This document shows positions 9,009 through 16,731 of a stretch of DNA of 42,904 nt, one piece after another (position 1 is the first letter of the stretch; each line of letters opens with the position of its first letter). Under the pieces are notes generated by a model. That model made no database searches. It was not told the DNA's origin and saw only the letters and a program-made list of their open reading frames with translations. Both the position numbers and the translations under genes were made by a program. The stretch is from assembly GCA_026645945.1 (NCBI GenBank), contig JAPKMO010000026.1:1-42904 (forward strand), read 5' to 3'. The stretch is from Anaerolineae bacterium (GTDB lineage Bacteria > Chloroflexota > Anaerolineae > Aggregatilineales > Phototrophicaceae).

Positions 9009-9179
9009 GCTTTTCACTCCTTAATTAACCGATTTTTCATCAACCAACTGACTGCAATAACCTTTAGGTATAGCAGAATCAACGGTATTATAACATCTGA
9101 TTTCCGCCCAACCCATTGTGACCCCCAGATATTAGGGGTACGCTCATATTAACCTTCGGCAGAACCGGAAGATGTGTTT

Positions 9180-9950
9180 ATGCCTAGCTTATATACGACG
9201 ATTGGCCCCTGGACGTTGCAAACATTTACCCTGCTGCTGGCGATTGCCATCCTCGCCAGCGCGGTTATCGGCCTCCACCGCGCCCGGCTGGCAGATGGCG
9301 AAACGCGCTCGCTGCTGCGCGCTGCTGCCGCTGCCGACGTTTATCTGGGGGCGCTCATCGGCGCAGTGATTCTGGCGCGGCTGGGGCATGTGCTGCTCAG
9401 TTGGGACTATTTTGGCAATAATCTGGGCGAAGTGTTCCACCTGGAACTGGGCGGCCTGAACTGGCACGGCGCCGCATTGGGCGGCGTGATCGGGCTGAAG
9501 CTGGCGGCGCGGCTGCGCCGGATGAACGCCGACTCCCTGCTGGACACGCTGACGCCCGGTCTGCCGCTGATCGGGCTGGCGGGCTGGTTGGGCTGCATGG
9601 CTGCCGCCTGCGGTTACGGCCAGGAAGTCCCCACGCTGGCCGATTACCCGCCGCTGGTGGCCGGGGAAAGCCCCGACATCTTCGGCATCGTCGCGCCGCG
9701 TTATAACACGCAGTTTTTCGGGCTGCTGCTGTCGGCGGGCGGGCTGCTGCTGGCCGGCCTGCTGCTGTGGCGCGGCTGGCTGCTGCGGCGGCGCTTCTGG
9801 CTTGTATTGGTGCTGCTCAGCGCCGGCATGTTTGTGATAGGCTTTTACCGGGGCGATGCGGTGGCGACCCTGATCGGGCTGCGGCTCGACCAGTGGTTCG
9901 ACCTGGGGCTGCTGGCGCTGGGCGTCTGGCGGCTGGTCAAAGGGGGGTAG
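9180..9950 (+). CDS. Prolipoprotein diacylglyceryl transferase (Lgt)-like membrane protein
   Basis: Lgt moves a diacylglyceryl group from phosphatidylglycerol onto the lipobox cysteine of prolipoproteins. About seven hydrophobic segments, the GARLGHVL-like stretch (VILARLGHVLLSWDYF, residues 63-78), GGLNWHGAALGG (91-102) with the family histidine, and PRYNTQFFG (the HPxQxY-like site) follow Lgt order. However, the Lgt signature around residues 134-150 reads GWLGCMAAACGYGQE and lacks the usual Arg and Asn residues. It may be a paralogue or a divergent enzyme. ATG at 9180 has GGAAG 8 nt upstream; the GTG at 9174 is less likely. 256 aa. Confidence 0.65.
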   Translation: MPSLYTTIGPWTLQTFTLLLAIAILASAVIGLHRARLADGETRSLLRAAAAADVYLGALIGAVILARLGHVLLSWDYFGNNLGEVFHLELGGLNWHGAALGGVIGLKLAARLRRMNADSLLDTLTPGLPLIGLAGWLGCMAAACGYGQEVPTLADYPPLVAGESPDIFGIVAPRYNTQFFGLLLSAGGLLLAGLLLWRGWLLRRRFWLVLVLLSAGMFVIGFYRGDAVATLIGLRLDQWFDLGLLALGVWRLVKGG

Positions 9951-10027
9951 CCCCGCACACAGGGAAGAAAGAAACGGCATTTTGAAGTCCCTCTCCGTGT
10001 ACGGGGAGGAATTTAGGGAGAGGTTTC

Positions 10028-11656
10028 ATGCCCGACTACGACATCCTCATACGCGGCGGCACAATTTATGACGGCAGCGGCGGCGCGCCCTTTCAAGCGG
10101 ACGTGGCGATACACGGCGGCAAAATCGCGGCGGTGGGCGACCTGAAAGACGCCAGCGCCGCGCAGATCATCACCGCCGACGGCCTGGCGGTCGCGCCCGG
10201 TTTCATCAACATGCTCAGTTGGTCAACCGAGTCGTTGATCGAAGATGGCCGCTCGCAGAGCGAGATTCGCCAGGGCGTGACGCTGGAAGTGATGGGCGAA
10301 GGCTCGTCTATGGGGCCGCTGACCGAAGAAATGAAAGACACATCGCCCGGCGGTTTTATGCGCCAGGGCGATATTCGTTACGACATCGAATGGACGACCC
10401 TGGGCGAATACCTGGATTACCTGGAACGGCGCGGCGTCGCTCCCAATATCGCCTCGTTCGTCGGGTACGGCACGCTGCGCGTGTACGCCGTCGGTTACGA
10501 CGACCGCCGCCCCACGCCCGCCGAACGCGAACAGATGAAAACGCTGCTGCGGCAGGCGATGGAAGAAGGCGCGGTCGGTCTGTCAACGGCGCTCATTTAC
10601 CCGCCGGAGTTTTACTCCACCACCGAAGAACTGGTCGAGCTGGCGCGCGTGGTCGCGGAATACGACGGCCTGTACATCTCGCACCTTCGCAGCGAAGGCA
10701 GCGCGTTTTTAGAGGCGCTGGACGAATTTTTCACCATCGTGCGGGAAGCCGGCGTCCGGGGCGAGATTTACCACCTTAAGGCGGCGGGGCGCTCCAACTG
10801 GCACAAGATGGAAACGGCCATCGCCCGCATCGAAACCGCCCGCGCCGAAGGGCTGCCCATCACCGCCGATATGTACACCTACCCGTTTTCCGGCACCGGG
10901 CTGGATGCGTCGCTGCCGCCCTGGGCGCACGAAGGCGGCCATAACGCGCTGGTCGAACGGCTGAAAGACCCCGAAACCCGCGCCCGCATCAAGGCCGAAA
11001 TCGTCCAGCCCGCCGACCAGTGGGAGAATATGTACGCCGAAAACTGGGCCGACCGCATCATGGTGGCCGGTTTTAAGACCGAACGCCTGAAGCCGCTGAC
11101 CGGCAAAACGCTGGCGGAAGTGGCCGCCGAACGCGGTACATCGCCGGAAGAGACGCTGATGGACTTGATCGTGGAGGATAACAGCCGCGTTTTTACTATG
11201 TACTTCAGCATGTCGGAGGACAACCTGCGGCGGCAGGCCGCGCTGCCCTGGGTGAGCTTCTGCTCCGATGCCGGGTCGCAGGCCCCGGAAGGCGTGTTTT
11301 TGAAGTCCAACCCGCACCCGCGCGCCTACGGCTCGTTCGCCCGCGTGCTGGCGAAATACGTGCGTGACGAGCGGCTGATTCCACTGGAAGAAGCCGTCCG
11401 CCGGCTGACCTCCTTCCCGGCAGCCAACCTGAAGATCGAAGGGCGCGGCTGGCTCAAGCCCGGTTACGCCGCCGACGTGGCGATTTTCGACCCGGACAAA
11501 GTGCAGGACTATGCCACGCCGCAGCAGCCGCACCAGTACAGCACCGGCATGGTTTACGTGCTGGTCAACGGCGTGCCAGTGCTGTACGACGGCGAGCATA
11601 CCGGGGCGACGCCAGGGCGTGTCGTGCGCGGCCCCGGCTGGAGGAGAAATGCATAG
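10028..11656 (+). CDS. Amidohydrolase, N-acyl-D-amino-acid deacylase-like
   Basis: Amidohydrolase-superfamily protein related to D-aminoacylases/dihydroorotase-like enzymes. Seen: start DILIRGGTIYDGSGG, later metal-site elements ISHLRSEG and YHLKAAG (the two conserved His) and SFCSDAGS (the conserved Asp), and the C-terminal GYAADVAIFDPD. The usual HxH after PGFID is replaced by PGFINMLSWS, and the usual bridging Cys region reads GEGSS. So part of the canonical metal site is missing; a one-metal site or different chemistry is possible. 542 aa. RBS GGGAGAGG lies just before the ATG. Short gap (82 bp) to the amidase. Confidence 0.8.
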   Translation: MPDYDILIRGGTIYDGSGGAPFQADVAIHGGKIAAVGDLKDASAAQIITADGLAVAPGFINMLSWSTESLIEDGRSQSEIRQGVTLEVMGEGSSMGPLTEEMKDTSPGGFMRQGDIRYDIEWTTLGEYLDYLERRGVAPNIASFVGYGTLRVYAVGYDDRRPTPAEREQMKTLLRQAMEEGAVGLSTALIYPPEFYSTTEELVELARVVAEYDGLYISHLRSEGSAFLEALDEFFTIVREAGVRGEIYHLKAAGRSNWHKMETAIARIETARAEGLPITADMYTYPFSGTGLDASLPPWAHEGGHNALVERLKDPETRARIKAEIVQPADQWENMYAENWADRIMVAGFKTERLKPLTGKTLAEVAAERGTSPEETLMDLIVEDNSRVFTMYFSMSEDNLRRQAALPWVSFCSDAGSQAPEGVFLKSNPHPRAYGSFARVLAKYVRDERLIPLEEAVRRLTSFPAANLKIEGRGWLKPGYAADVAIFDPDKVQDYATPQQPHQYSTGMVYVLVNGVPVLYDGEHTGATPGRVVRGPGWRRNA

Positions 11657-11730
11657 CGCAAGGGCGCAAAGGCAGAAAATAATTCTCCGCGTCTTTGCCC
11701 CTTTGTGTTCTTCGCGTTGAGTCTTTTAAG
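11657..11730. repeat. Dispersed intergenic repeat (AAAAGACTCA family)
   Basis: Lies between the aminoacylase-like and amidase genes. On the minus strand it starts AAAAGACTCAACGCGAAG and runs through AAAGGGGCAAAGACGCG. GCGCAAAGG and CCTTTGTG-like arms give it partial dyad symmetry. A related stretch is at 7829-7860. Confidence 0.45.
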
Positions 11731-11738
11731 GAGATTTT

Positions 11739-12596
11739 ATGCGGTTGAAGATCGGACTGGCGCAGATTTACCCCAAGCTGGGCGACGTGGCGGCCAACCT
11801 GGACAAACACCTGGCCTACATCGAGCAGGCTGACCAGGCCGGCGTTGACCTGATCGTTTTCCCCGAACTGTCGCTGACCGGCTACCAGGTGCAGGATTTA
11901 GTGCCGGAGGTGGCGATCCGCGCCAGCCGGGATGACGCGGCTTTCCGCGCCCTGCTGGACGCCAGCCGCCACATGGACATCGTGTTCGGCTTCGTGCAGG
12001 AAGACCGCCGCGAACGTTTTTACACCAGCGCGGCGTATTTGTCGCAGGGGGAAACCCTGCACATTCACCAGAAAATCTATCTGCCGACCTACGCCATGTT
12101 CGACGAAGGGCGTTATTTCGACCAGGGCGAGCAGGCGCGCGCCTTCGATACGCGCTACGGGCGGGCCGGGATGCTGATCTGCGAGGATTTCTGGCATATG
12201 TCGCCGCCGTATTTGCTGTGGCTGGACGGCGCGGACATCCTCATCTTTCACAGCGCCAGCCCCAGCCGGGGATTGGACGCCGGCGACCGGCTGGAAGGGT
12301 CGCGCTGGGTGGAGCTGGTTAATCAGGCATATGGCAGCATATTCACCAGCTATGTCATTCACTGCAACCGCGTGGGTTACGAGGACGGCAAAAACTTCTG
12401 GGGCGGCTCGTCCATCGTAAACCCCGACGGCGAATTTTTGACTCGCGGCTGTTACTTCGACGAAAAGCTGATTGTGCAGGAAATTGACCTCAACCAGCTT
12501 CACCGCACCCGCAGCCGTCTGCCGCTGCTGCGCGACGAGCGCCCCGACCTGGTGCAGCGGGAATTGGGGCGCATCCTCCGCCGGGATGGCGCGTGA
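11739..12596 (+). CDS. Carbon-nitrogen hydrolase resembling the glutaminase domain of NAD+ synthetase
   Basis: Nitrilase-superfamily amidase. The Glu-Lys-Cys triad is visible: E43 in FPELSLTGY, K112 in HIHQKIYLPTY, C148 in MLICEDFWH. FPELSLTGYQVQDL and KIYLPTYAMFDEGRYF are typical of the glutamine-hydrolysing domain of glutamine-dependent NAD+ synthetase, which feeds ammonia to the synthetase domain. Here it stands alone at 285 aa. A short NadE (synthetase only) is encoded 3 kb downstream on the same strand, so the two could work together; this is inference. Another amidase role is possible. RBS AAGGAG lies 7 nt before the ATG. Confidence 0.85.
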   Translation: MRLKIGLAQIYPKLGDVAANLDKHLAYIEQADQAGVDLIVFPELSLTGYQVQDLVPEVAIRASRDDAAFRALLDASRHMDIVFGFVQEDRRERFYTSAAYLSQGETLHIHQKIYLPTYAMFDEGRYFDQGEQARAFDTRYGRAGMLICEDFWHMSPPYLLWLDGADILIFHSASPSRGLDAGDRLEGSRWVELVNQAYGSIFTSYVIHCNRVGYEDGKNFWGGSSIVNPDGEFLTRGCYFDEKLIVQEIDLNQLHRTRSRLPLLRDERPDLVQRELGRILRRDGA

Positions 12597-12634
12597 TAAA
12601 ATACCTGTAACGGTCGCTGCTCGCTGTTGCACGA

Positions 12635-12715
12635 CTCCTCACCCTTGTCCAGAATGTTCTTAGACACCCTCCCTGAATTCGGGGAGGGGAGCGGGGTGAA
12701 CAGCCCGAACGAGCA
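12635..12715. repeat. Intergenic inverted repeat ahead of the Uma2 gene
   Basis: The 181-bp gap carries CCTCCCTGAATTCGGGGAGG, an inverted repeat about EcoRI-like GAATTC, flanked by CTCACCC and GGGGTGAACAGCCCGAACGAG. The composition resembles the CCTCTCCC-rich core of the nested elements at 3141 and 27493. A stretch CAGACAGG...CCTGTCTG (12729-12757) forms a second inverted repeat before the RBS. Confidence 0.4.
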
Positions 12716-12777
12716 GCCACCACCGATTGCAGACAGGCAGGTCAATCTCCCTGTCTGGACTCAGGAGGGCGAGAATT

Positions 12778-13365
12778 ATGGTTATCCGCGAACAGCGTTT
12801 CACCCGTGAGGATTTAGACGCGCTCTACGACCAGCCGGAGAACGCCCAAAAACGCTTTGAACTGCTCGACGGGGAGATCATCGAAGTGCCACCAGCGAGT
12901 CCATTACATAACTGGGTTGTTACGCGCCTTGTGCTTTTTCTCATGAACTTTGTCGAACCTCGGCAGATGGGTTTTGTCTTCAGCGATGGAGTCAGTTATA
13001 CCTTGCCCAACGGCGACGTACTCATCCCCGACGTGTCGTTCGTGTCGAAAGCGCGGCAGGACTGGCCGCTGCCGGATGCGTTCCAGTTCGCGCCCGATCT
13101 GGCCGTCGAGGTGGCGTCACCCAGCAATTGGGAGCGGCAGCTGCTGGGCAAGGCCGAGTCGTATCTCGAATCCGGCGCGAAGATCGTCTGGATTGTCTAC
13201 CCGGACAGACAGGTGACCTACATCTGCCGCCGCAGTGATGACGGCAGCCTGAACCTGCGCAAAGTGGATGCCGCCGGCGCGCTGGACAGCGGCGATCTGC
13301 TGCCCGGCTTCGTGCTGCCGCTGCGCGACATCTTTCCGCCGCAGCCATCCCGGGAGGAAGCATGA
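12778..13365 (+). CDS. Uma2-family (DUF820) putative PD-(D/E)XK nuclease
   Basis: Uma2 proteins share the restriction-endonuclease-like fold but mostly lack a proven function. Seen: FELLDGEII (catalytic Glu region), LIPDVSFVSK (Asp), DLAVEVASPSN (Glu after the core strand) and KAESYLESGAKIVWIVYP (Lys and the C-terminal helix/strand), the usual order. The ATG at 12778 is chosen because AGGAGG at 12763-12768 sits 9 nt upstream; an in-frame TTG at 12727 has no RBS. 195 aa, typical. The stop codon overlaps the next start as ATGA, so the two genes are translationally coupled. Confidence 0.85.
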   Translation: MVIREQRFTREDLDALYDQPENAQKRFELLDGEIIEVPPASPLHNWVVTRLVLFLMNFVEPRQMGFVFSDGVSYTLPNGDVLIPDVSFVSKARQDWPLPDAFQFAPDLAVEVASPSNWERQLLGKAESYLESGAKIVWIVYPDRQVTYICRRSDDGSLNLRKVDAAGALDSGDLLPGFVLPLRDIFPPQPSREEA

Positions 13366-13733
13366 GCGCCCAGGCACATTTAACAGGCAGCAGCGCCGGG
13401 ATGCGGCTGATCGCCCTGCTGACGCTGTACAACCGGGGCGACTTTGACCGCCTGCGCGCCTATATCGCCGACGGCTGCGCGCCTGCTGCGCTGGCCGAGG
13501 CCGACGCTGCCGCGCTGCTGGCAGACTGGCGCGACCGCCGCGCCGCGCTGGGCAAACTGCGCGTGGAGCAGGTGGTCGCCATCGGCAAATATCAGGTTAT
13601 TGTCGTGGTGCAGGCGCAGGAAGGCGGCGGGTATCATGCCCTGCAAATCGCCGTCGAAGAAGATTTTCCGCACCGCCTCACGCTGGTCGCCTGGGGCGAA
13701 GTTGAAACAGATGCCGAAGAAACCCCGTCATAA
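13362..13733 (+). CDS. Hypothetical protein coupled to Uma2
   Basis: Not recognised with confidence. 123 aa, soluble and Ala-rich. A helical first half (MRLIALLTLYNRGDFDRLRA, ALLADWRDRRAAL) is followed by beta-like stretches (KLRVEQVVAIGKYQVIVVVQ, HALQIAVEEDFPHRLTLVAW). That arrangement would suit a small alpha+beta or NTF2-like fold, but this is only an impression. Its ATG overlaps the Uma2 stop by 4 nt. Confidence 0.7.
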   Translation: MSAQAHLTGSSAGMRLIALLTLYNRGDFDRLRAYIADGCAPAALAEADAAALLADWRDRRAALGKLRVEQVVAIGKYQVIVVVQAQEGGGYHALQIAVEEDFPHRLTLVAWGEVETDAEETPS

Positions 13734-13739
13734 ACGCCG

Positions 13740-13773
13740 CCGGTCGGCAGGTTTTTTCGCCCTGCGCGACCGG
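13740..13773. other. Stem-loop with T6 in the loop
   Basis: CCGGTCG-GCAGG (13740-13751) pairs with CCTGC-G-CGACCGG (13761-13773), a 12-bp stem with one bulge. The loop contains TTTTTT. It lies between the Uma2 pair and the MerR promoter and could act as an insulator, but the T run is not after the stem as in a usual terminator. Confidence 0.4.
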
Positions 13774-13795
13774 AAAAATTCCTCAGATTGGGGTC

Positions 13796-13826
13796 TTGAC
13801 TTAGAGCGCGCTCTAAGTTGTAGAGT
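13796..13826 (+). promoter_or_regulatory. MerR-type promoter with palindromic operator
   Basis: TTGACT (13796-13801), 19-bp spacer, TAGAGT (13821-13826). Long 19-20 bp spacers are the hallmark of promoters that MerR-family proteins untwist to activate. A perfect 16-bp palindrome, TTAGAGCGCGCTCTAA (13801-13816), fills most of the spacer. The -10 ends 7 nt before the MerR ATG, so the mRNA is probably leaderless. Confidence 0.85.
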
Positions 13827-13833
13827 CTGAATT

Positions 13834-14220
13834 ATGAACACACAAACCGAGTTACTCGCTATCCAGGACGTGGCTGAAGCCACCGGTTTGAGCGTCCATA
13901 CGCTGCGTTACTACGAGCGTATCGGCCTCATTCATTCGATTGGCCGGGCGCAGAACACGCACCGCCGCTATTCAATGGATGACGTTGGCTGGATTGAATT
14001 CCTTAAAAAACTGCGCGCTACCGGGATGCCCATCCATCAGATGCAGCGTTATGCCGAACTCCAGCGGATGGGCGACGAAACACTGCCCGAACGGCTGGAA
14101 ATGCTGAAGGAACTCCGGCGCAGCGTCGAAGCGCACCTGGCCGAACTTCAGGAACATCTGAAGATCATCCAGTACAAAATCGAGCTGTATGGGGAAATAC
14201 TCGCCGAACGAACGCCCTGA
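13834..14220 (+). CDS. MerR-family transcriptional regulator
   Basis: Winged-helix activator/repressor. Residues 7-75 hold the MerR DNA-binding domain: LAIQDVAEATGLSVHTLRYY then ERIGLI, and RRYSMDDVGWIEFLKKLRATGMPI. Residues 80-125 form the antiparallel coiled-coil dimerisation helix. There are no Cys residues, so it is not a metal or thiol sensor of the MerR/CueR type. Members paired with aldo-keto reductases often respond to aldehydes or related stress, which is family knowledge and not shown here. It probably regulates its own operon through the palindrome just upstream. No RBS; the start fits a leaderless mRNA. 128 aa. Confidence 0.92.
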   Translation: MNTQTELLAIQDVAEATGLSVHTLRYYERIGLIHSIGRAQNTHRRYSMDDVGWIEFLKKLRATGMPIHQMQRYAELQRMGDETLPERLEMLKELRRSVEAHLAELQEHLKIIQYKIELYGEILAERTP

Positions 14221-14250
14221 TTAATCAACTCTGAGTTACAGGAGGTTATC

Positions 14251-14472
14251 ATGTTTCCACCGATGACCCCGCTGACCGAGCGGGTACGTATTGAATTTGA
14301 GCAGCGCCAGCTTGAACAGGCCGCCGCTGTACCGCCTGCCGGAAATTCCATATCGCTGCGCCGGCTTCTGGCCTGGCTCAAGCCGCCGTTAAGGCTGCCG
14401 CGCCGCCCGGCGCTGCCCGCCGCCAAGCCGGCCACCGGCACGCTTACGACATCATGCGACGCCGAATGTTAA
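14251..14472 (+). CDS. Small hypothetical protein in the MerR operon
   Basis: 73 aa, not recognised. A strong RBS (AGGAGG at 14240-14245, 5 nt spacing) supports translation. The N-terminal half is an amphipathic charged helix (LTERVRIEFEQRQLEQAAAV); the middle is Pro/Leu/Arg-rich with no clear membrane helix; the C-terminus ends in CDAEC, giving two closely spaced cysteines. It sits 30 bp after merR and 13 bp before the aldo-keto reductase gene, so it should be co-expressed with both. Confidence 0.65.
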   Translation: MFPPMTPLTERVRIEFEQRQLEQAAAVPPAGNSISLRRLLAWLKPPLRLPRRPALPAAKPATGTLTTSCDAEC

Positions 14473-14485
14473 AGGAGAAACGATC

Positions 14486-15493
14486 ATGACTGCTGCATTT
14501 AACCGCGTATTGGGCCGTTCCGGCATCCAGGTCAGCGCCGTTGGCCTGGGCTGCTGGGCGATTGGCGGGCCGTTCTGGTCGGGCGATACGCCGGTGGGTT
14601 GGGGCGAAGTGGACGACGAGGAGTCGATTCGCGCTATTCACCGCGCGCTGGAACTGGGCGTGAATTTCCTGGACACCGCCGACGTGTACGGCACGGGCCG
14701 CAGCGAACGGGTGATCGCCCGCGCGCTGGCCGGACGCCGCCATGAAGTGGTGATCGCCACCAAGTTTGGCAATCTGTTTGACGAATCGGCGCGCCAGATC
14801 ATTGGCTCGGACGCTTCGCCCGACTACATCCGCCGCGCCTGCGAAGCCTCGCTCAAACGGCTGAATACCGACGTGATTGACCTGTACCAGTTCCACATCA
14901 ACGATTATCCCGCCGACCAGGCCGGTGAAGTGCGCGATACACTGGAGGCGCTGGTTAAGGAAGGCAAAATCCGCAGCTACGGCTGGAGTACCGATTTTCC
15001 CGAACGCGCCCGCGTGTTCGTAGAAGGGCCGAACTGCGCCGCCATCCAGGTGGATATGAATGTGCTGACCGACAACGCGGCCATCATCGCGCTGTGCGAG
15101 CAGTTCAACCAGGCGGCCATCAACCGGGGGCCGCTGGCGATGGGGCTGCTGACCGGCAAATACACCGCTAACTCAACGCTTGCCCAGAACGACGTGCGCG
15201 GCGAACACAGCCCGGCATGGATGCGCTACTTTAAAGATGGCAAGCCGCATCCCGAATGGCTGGCGCGGCTGAACGCCATCCGCGAAATCCTCACCAGCGG
15301 CGGGCGCACGCTGGCGCAGGGGGCGCTGGCCTGGCTGTGGGCGCGCAGCCCGCAAACGCTGCCGATTCCGGGTTTTCGCACGGTGGCCCAGGTGGAAGAA
15401 AACGCCGGGGCGATGCGCTTCGGCCCGCTGGCCGCCGACCAGATGCGGGAAATAGATGCGCTGCTGGGGCGCGCCGTCAGCCTGGAAGCCTGA
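14486..15493 (+). CDS. Aldo/keto reductase
   Basis: NADPH-dependent oxidoreductase with the (beta/alpha)8 AKR fold. Seen: GCWAIGG near the N-terminus, FLDTADVYGTGRSE with catalytic Asp and Tyr, ATKFGN with the Lys, DLYQFHIND with the His, and cofactor-binding stretches GPLAMGLLTGKY and IPGFRTVAQVEENAGA near the C-terminus. 335 aa, normal length. RBS AAAGGAG 8 nt before the ATG. Last gene of the MerR-controlled operon, followed by a strong terminator. Substrate not known; an aldehyde or ketone detoxified under MerR control would fit. Confidence 0.92.
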   Translation: MTAAFNRVLGRSGIQVSAVGLGCWAIGGPFWSGDTPVGWGEVDDEESIRAIHRALELGVNFLDTADVYGTGRSERVIARALAGRRHEVVIATKFGNLFDESARQIIGSDASPDYIRRACEASLKRLNTDVIDLYQFHINDYPADQAGEVRDTLEALVKEGKIRSYGWSTDFPERARVFVEGPNCAAIQVDMNVLTDNAAIIALCEQFNQAAINRGPLAMGLLTGKYTANSTLAQNDVRGEHSPAWMRYFKDGKPHPEWLARLNAIREILTSGGRTLAQGALAWLWARSPQTLPIPGFRTVAQVEENAGAMRFGPLAADQMREIDALLGRAVSLEA

Positions 15494-15515
15494 TCTATCC
15501 AGACCCTCTCTCAAT

Positions 15516-15545
15516 CTCCTCCGAATTCGGAGGAGACTTTTTTCT
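15516..15545 (+). terminator. Rho-independent terminator of the MerR/AKR operon
   Basis: CTCCTCCGAA/TTCGGAGGAG (15516-15535), a perfect inverted repeat, is followed by ACTTTTTTC. It starts 22 bp after the reductase stop codon. Confidence 0.85.
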
Positions 15546-15592
15546 GCCGGGGTGGTTGAGCCGGCCTCCCTGGCCCTGGTTATAACCGCTCC

Positions 15593-15621
15593 TTGTCGGC
15601 GCGCCGAAGCCCTTCTATACT
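15593..15621 (+). promoter_or_regulatory. Sigma70-like promoter of nadE
   Basis: TTGTCG (15593-15598), 17-bp spacer, TATACT (15616-15621). It lies 31 bp before the nadE ATG, leaving room for a short leader with the AGGAG at 15640-15644. Confidence 0.65.
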
Positions 15622-15652
15622 GGAATCCATCAGCCAGCCAGGAGAAACCCCC

Positions 15653-16504
15653 ATGACCTCAACCGCGCCGTCCAGCATCCTGCACCGCCTGGACATCAAC
15701 ACCGGCATCGCCCGCAAGATGATTACCGGCTTCATCAGCGACCAGATCGCCAAAGCCGGCATGAAACGCGCCATCATCGGCCTCTCCGGCGGCATTGACT
15801 CGGCGCTGTCGGCTTATCTTTCCGCCGAGGCGCTGGGCGCGGAAAACGTGCTGGCGGTGCGGATGCCCTACCGCGCGTCGTCCGAAGCCAGCCTGCTGGA
15901 CGCCGAAGCGGTCATTCAAGACCTGGGGCTGCCCAGCCTGACCGTGCCGATCACCGACATGGCCGACCCGCTCATCAACCAGTTCCCGGACATGAACCGG
16001 ATTCGGCAGGGCAACATCCTGGCGCGGCTGCGTATGATCGTGCTGTACGACCAGTCGGCGGCCTGGGGCGGGCTGGTGATGGGGACGAGCAACAAGACCG
16101 AATTTTTGCTGGGTTACAGCACCATCTACGGCGACAGCGGCGTGGCGCTCCAGCCGATTGCCGACCTGTACAAATATCAGGTGCGGCAGCTGGCGGCGGC
16201 GGTGGGCGTGCCGCCGGCCATCATCCACAAAGCGCCGTCTGCCGACCTATGGGAAGGCCAGACCGACGAAGGCGAGCTGGGTTTTACCTACAACGACGTA
16301 GATCAGGTGTTGTTCCTGCTGGTGGACGAACGGTTTACGGTGGACGAAGTGGCGGAGGAAGGTTTCGACCGCGCCTTCGTGGAAAACGTCTGGCGGCGGG
16401 TGAAGGCCAACCACTACAAACGCACCATGCCGAACATCGCCAAACTGAGCCGCCGCAGCATCGGCCACGACTTCCTCTACCTGCGCGACTGGACGGGGCG
16501 GTAG
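15653..16504 (+). CDS. nadE: NAD+ synthetase (short, synthetase domain only)
   Basis: Final step of NAD biosynthesis: amidation of nicotinic acid adenine dinucleotide using ATP and ammonia. Seen: the N-type ATP pyrophosphatase P-loop GLSGGIDSAL (SGGIDS at residues 45-50), GTSNKTEFLLGY, IYGDSG, LYKYQVRQLA and KAPSADLWEGQTDE, all NadE hallmarks. No fused glutaminase domain: at 283 aa it is the ammonia-dependent size. A stand-alone glutaminase-like amidase is encoded at 11739. ATG 15653 has AGGAG 8 nt upstream and its own promoter; earlier in-frame start codons overlap that promoter. Confidence 0.94.
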   Translation: MTSTAPSSILHRLDINTGIARKMITGFISDQIAKAGMKRAIIGLSGGIDSALSAYLSAEALGAENVLAVRMPYRASSEASLLDAEAVIQDLGLPSLTVPITDMADPLINQFPDMNRIRQGNILARLRMIVLYDQSAAWGGLVMGTSNKTEFLLGYSTIYGDSGVALQPIADLYKYQVRQLAAAVGVPPAIIHKAPSADLWEGQTDEGELGFTYNDVDQVLFLLVDERFTVDEVAEEGFDRAFVENVWRRVKANHYKRTMPNIAKLSRRSIGHDFLYLRDWTGR

Positions 16505-16517
16505 GGGTATAGTTCCG

Positions 16518-16630
16518 ATGGATAAACGGAAAAGCATGAACCTGATAGACAGTGAGGCTTTAGCCCACTGACAGCGGGCTGAAGCCCGCTGTCCACGCAG
16601 AATCGGACACAGTCTAATCGGTTTATCTAT
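16518..16630. mobile_element. MITE-like intergenic element, copy 2 (113 bp)
   Basis: Ends ATGGATAAAC (16518-16527) and inverted GTTTATCTAT (16621-16630, one mismatch). The interior carries GACAGCGGGCTGAAGCCCGC-type palindromes and lacks the nested 160-bp element found in the other two large copies. It follows nadE directly. Confidence 0.65.
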
Positions 16631-16731
16631 GGGGGCTGAGTTGGCAAGTGCCGAGTTGGAAGAAAAACAAAAGACTTGATTGTTTGGCAAAACTTTGACA
16701 ATCAAGGCTCCACTTGGCACCCCGTTGGGTT

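Noticed and set aside
10709..11599. 296-aa open frame antisense to the aminoacylase-like gene
   Set aside because: Lies wholly within a gene with clear family motifs; composition is typical of a shadow frame.
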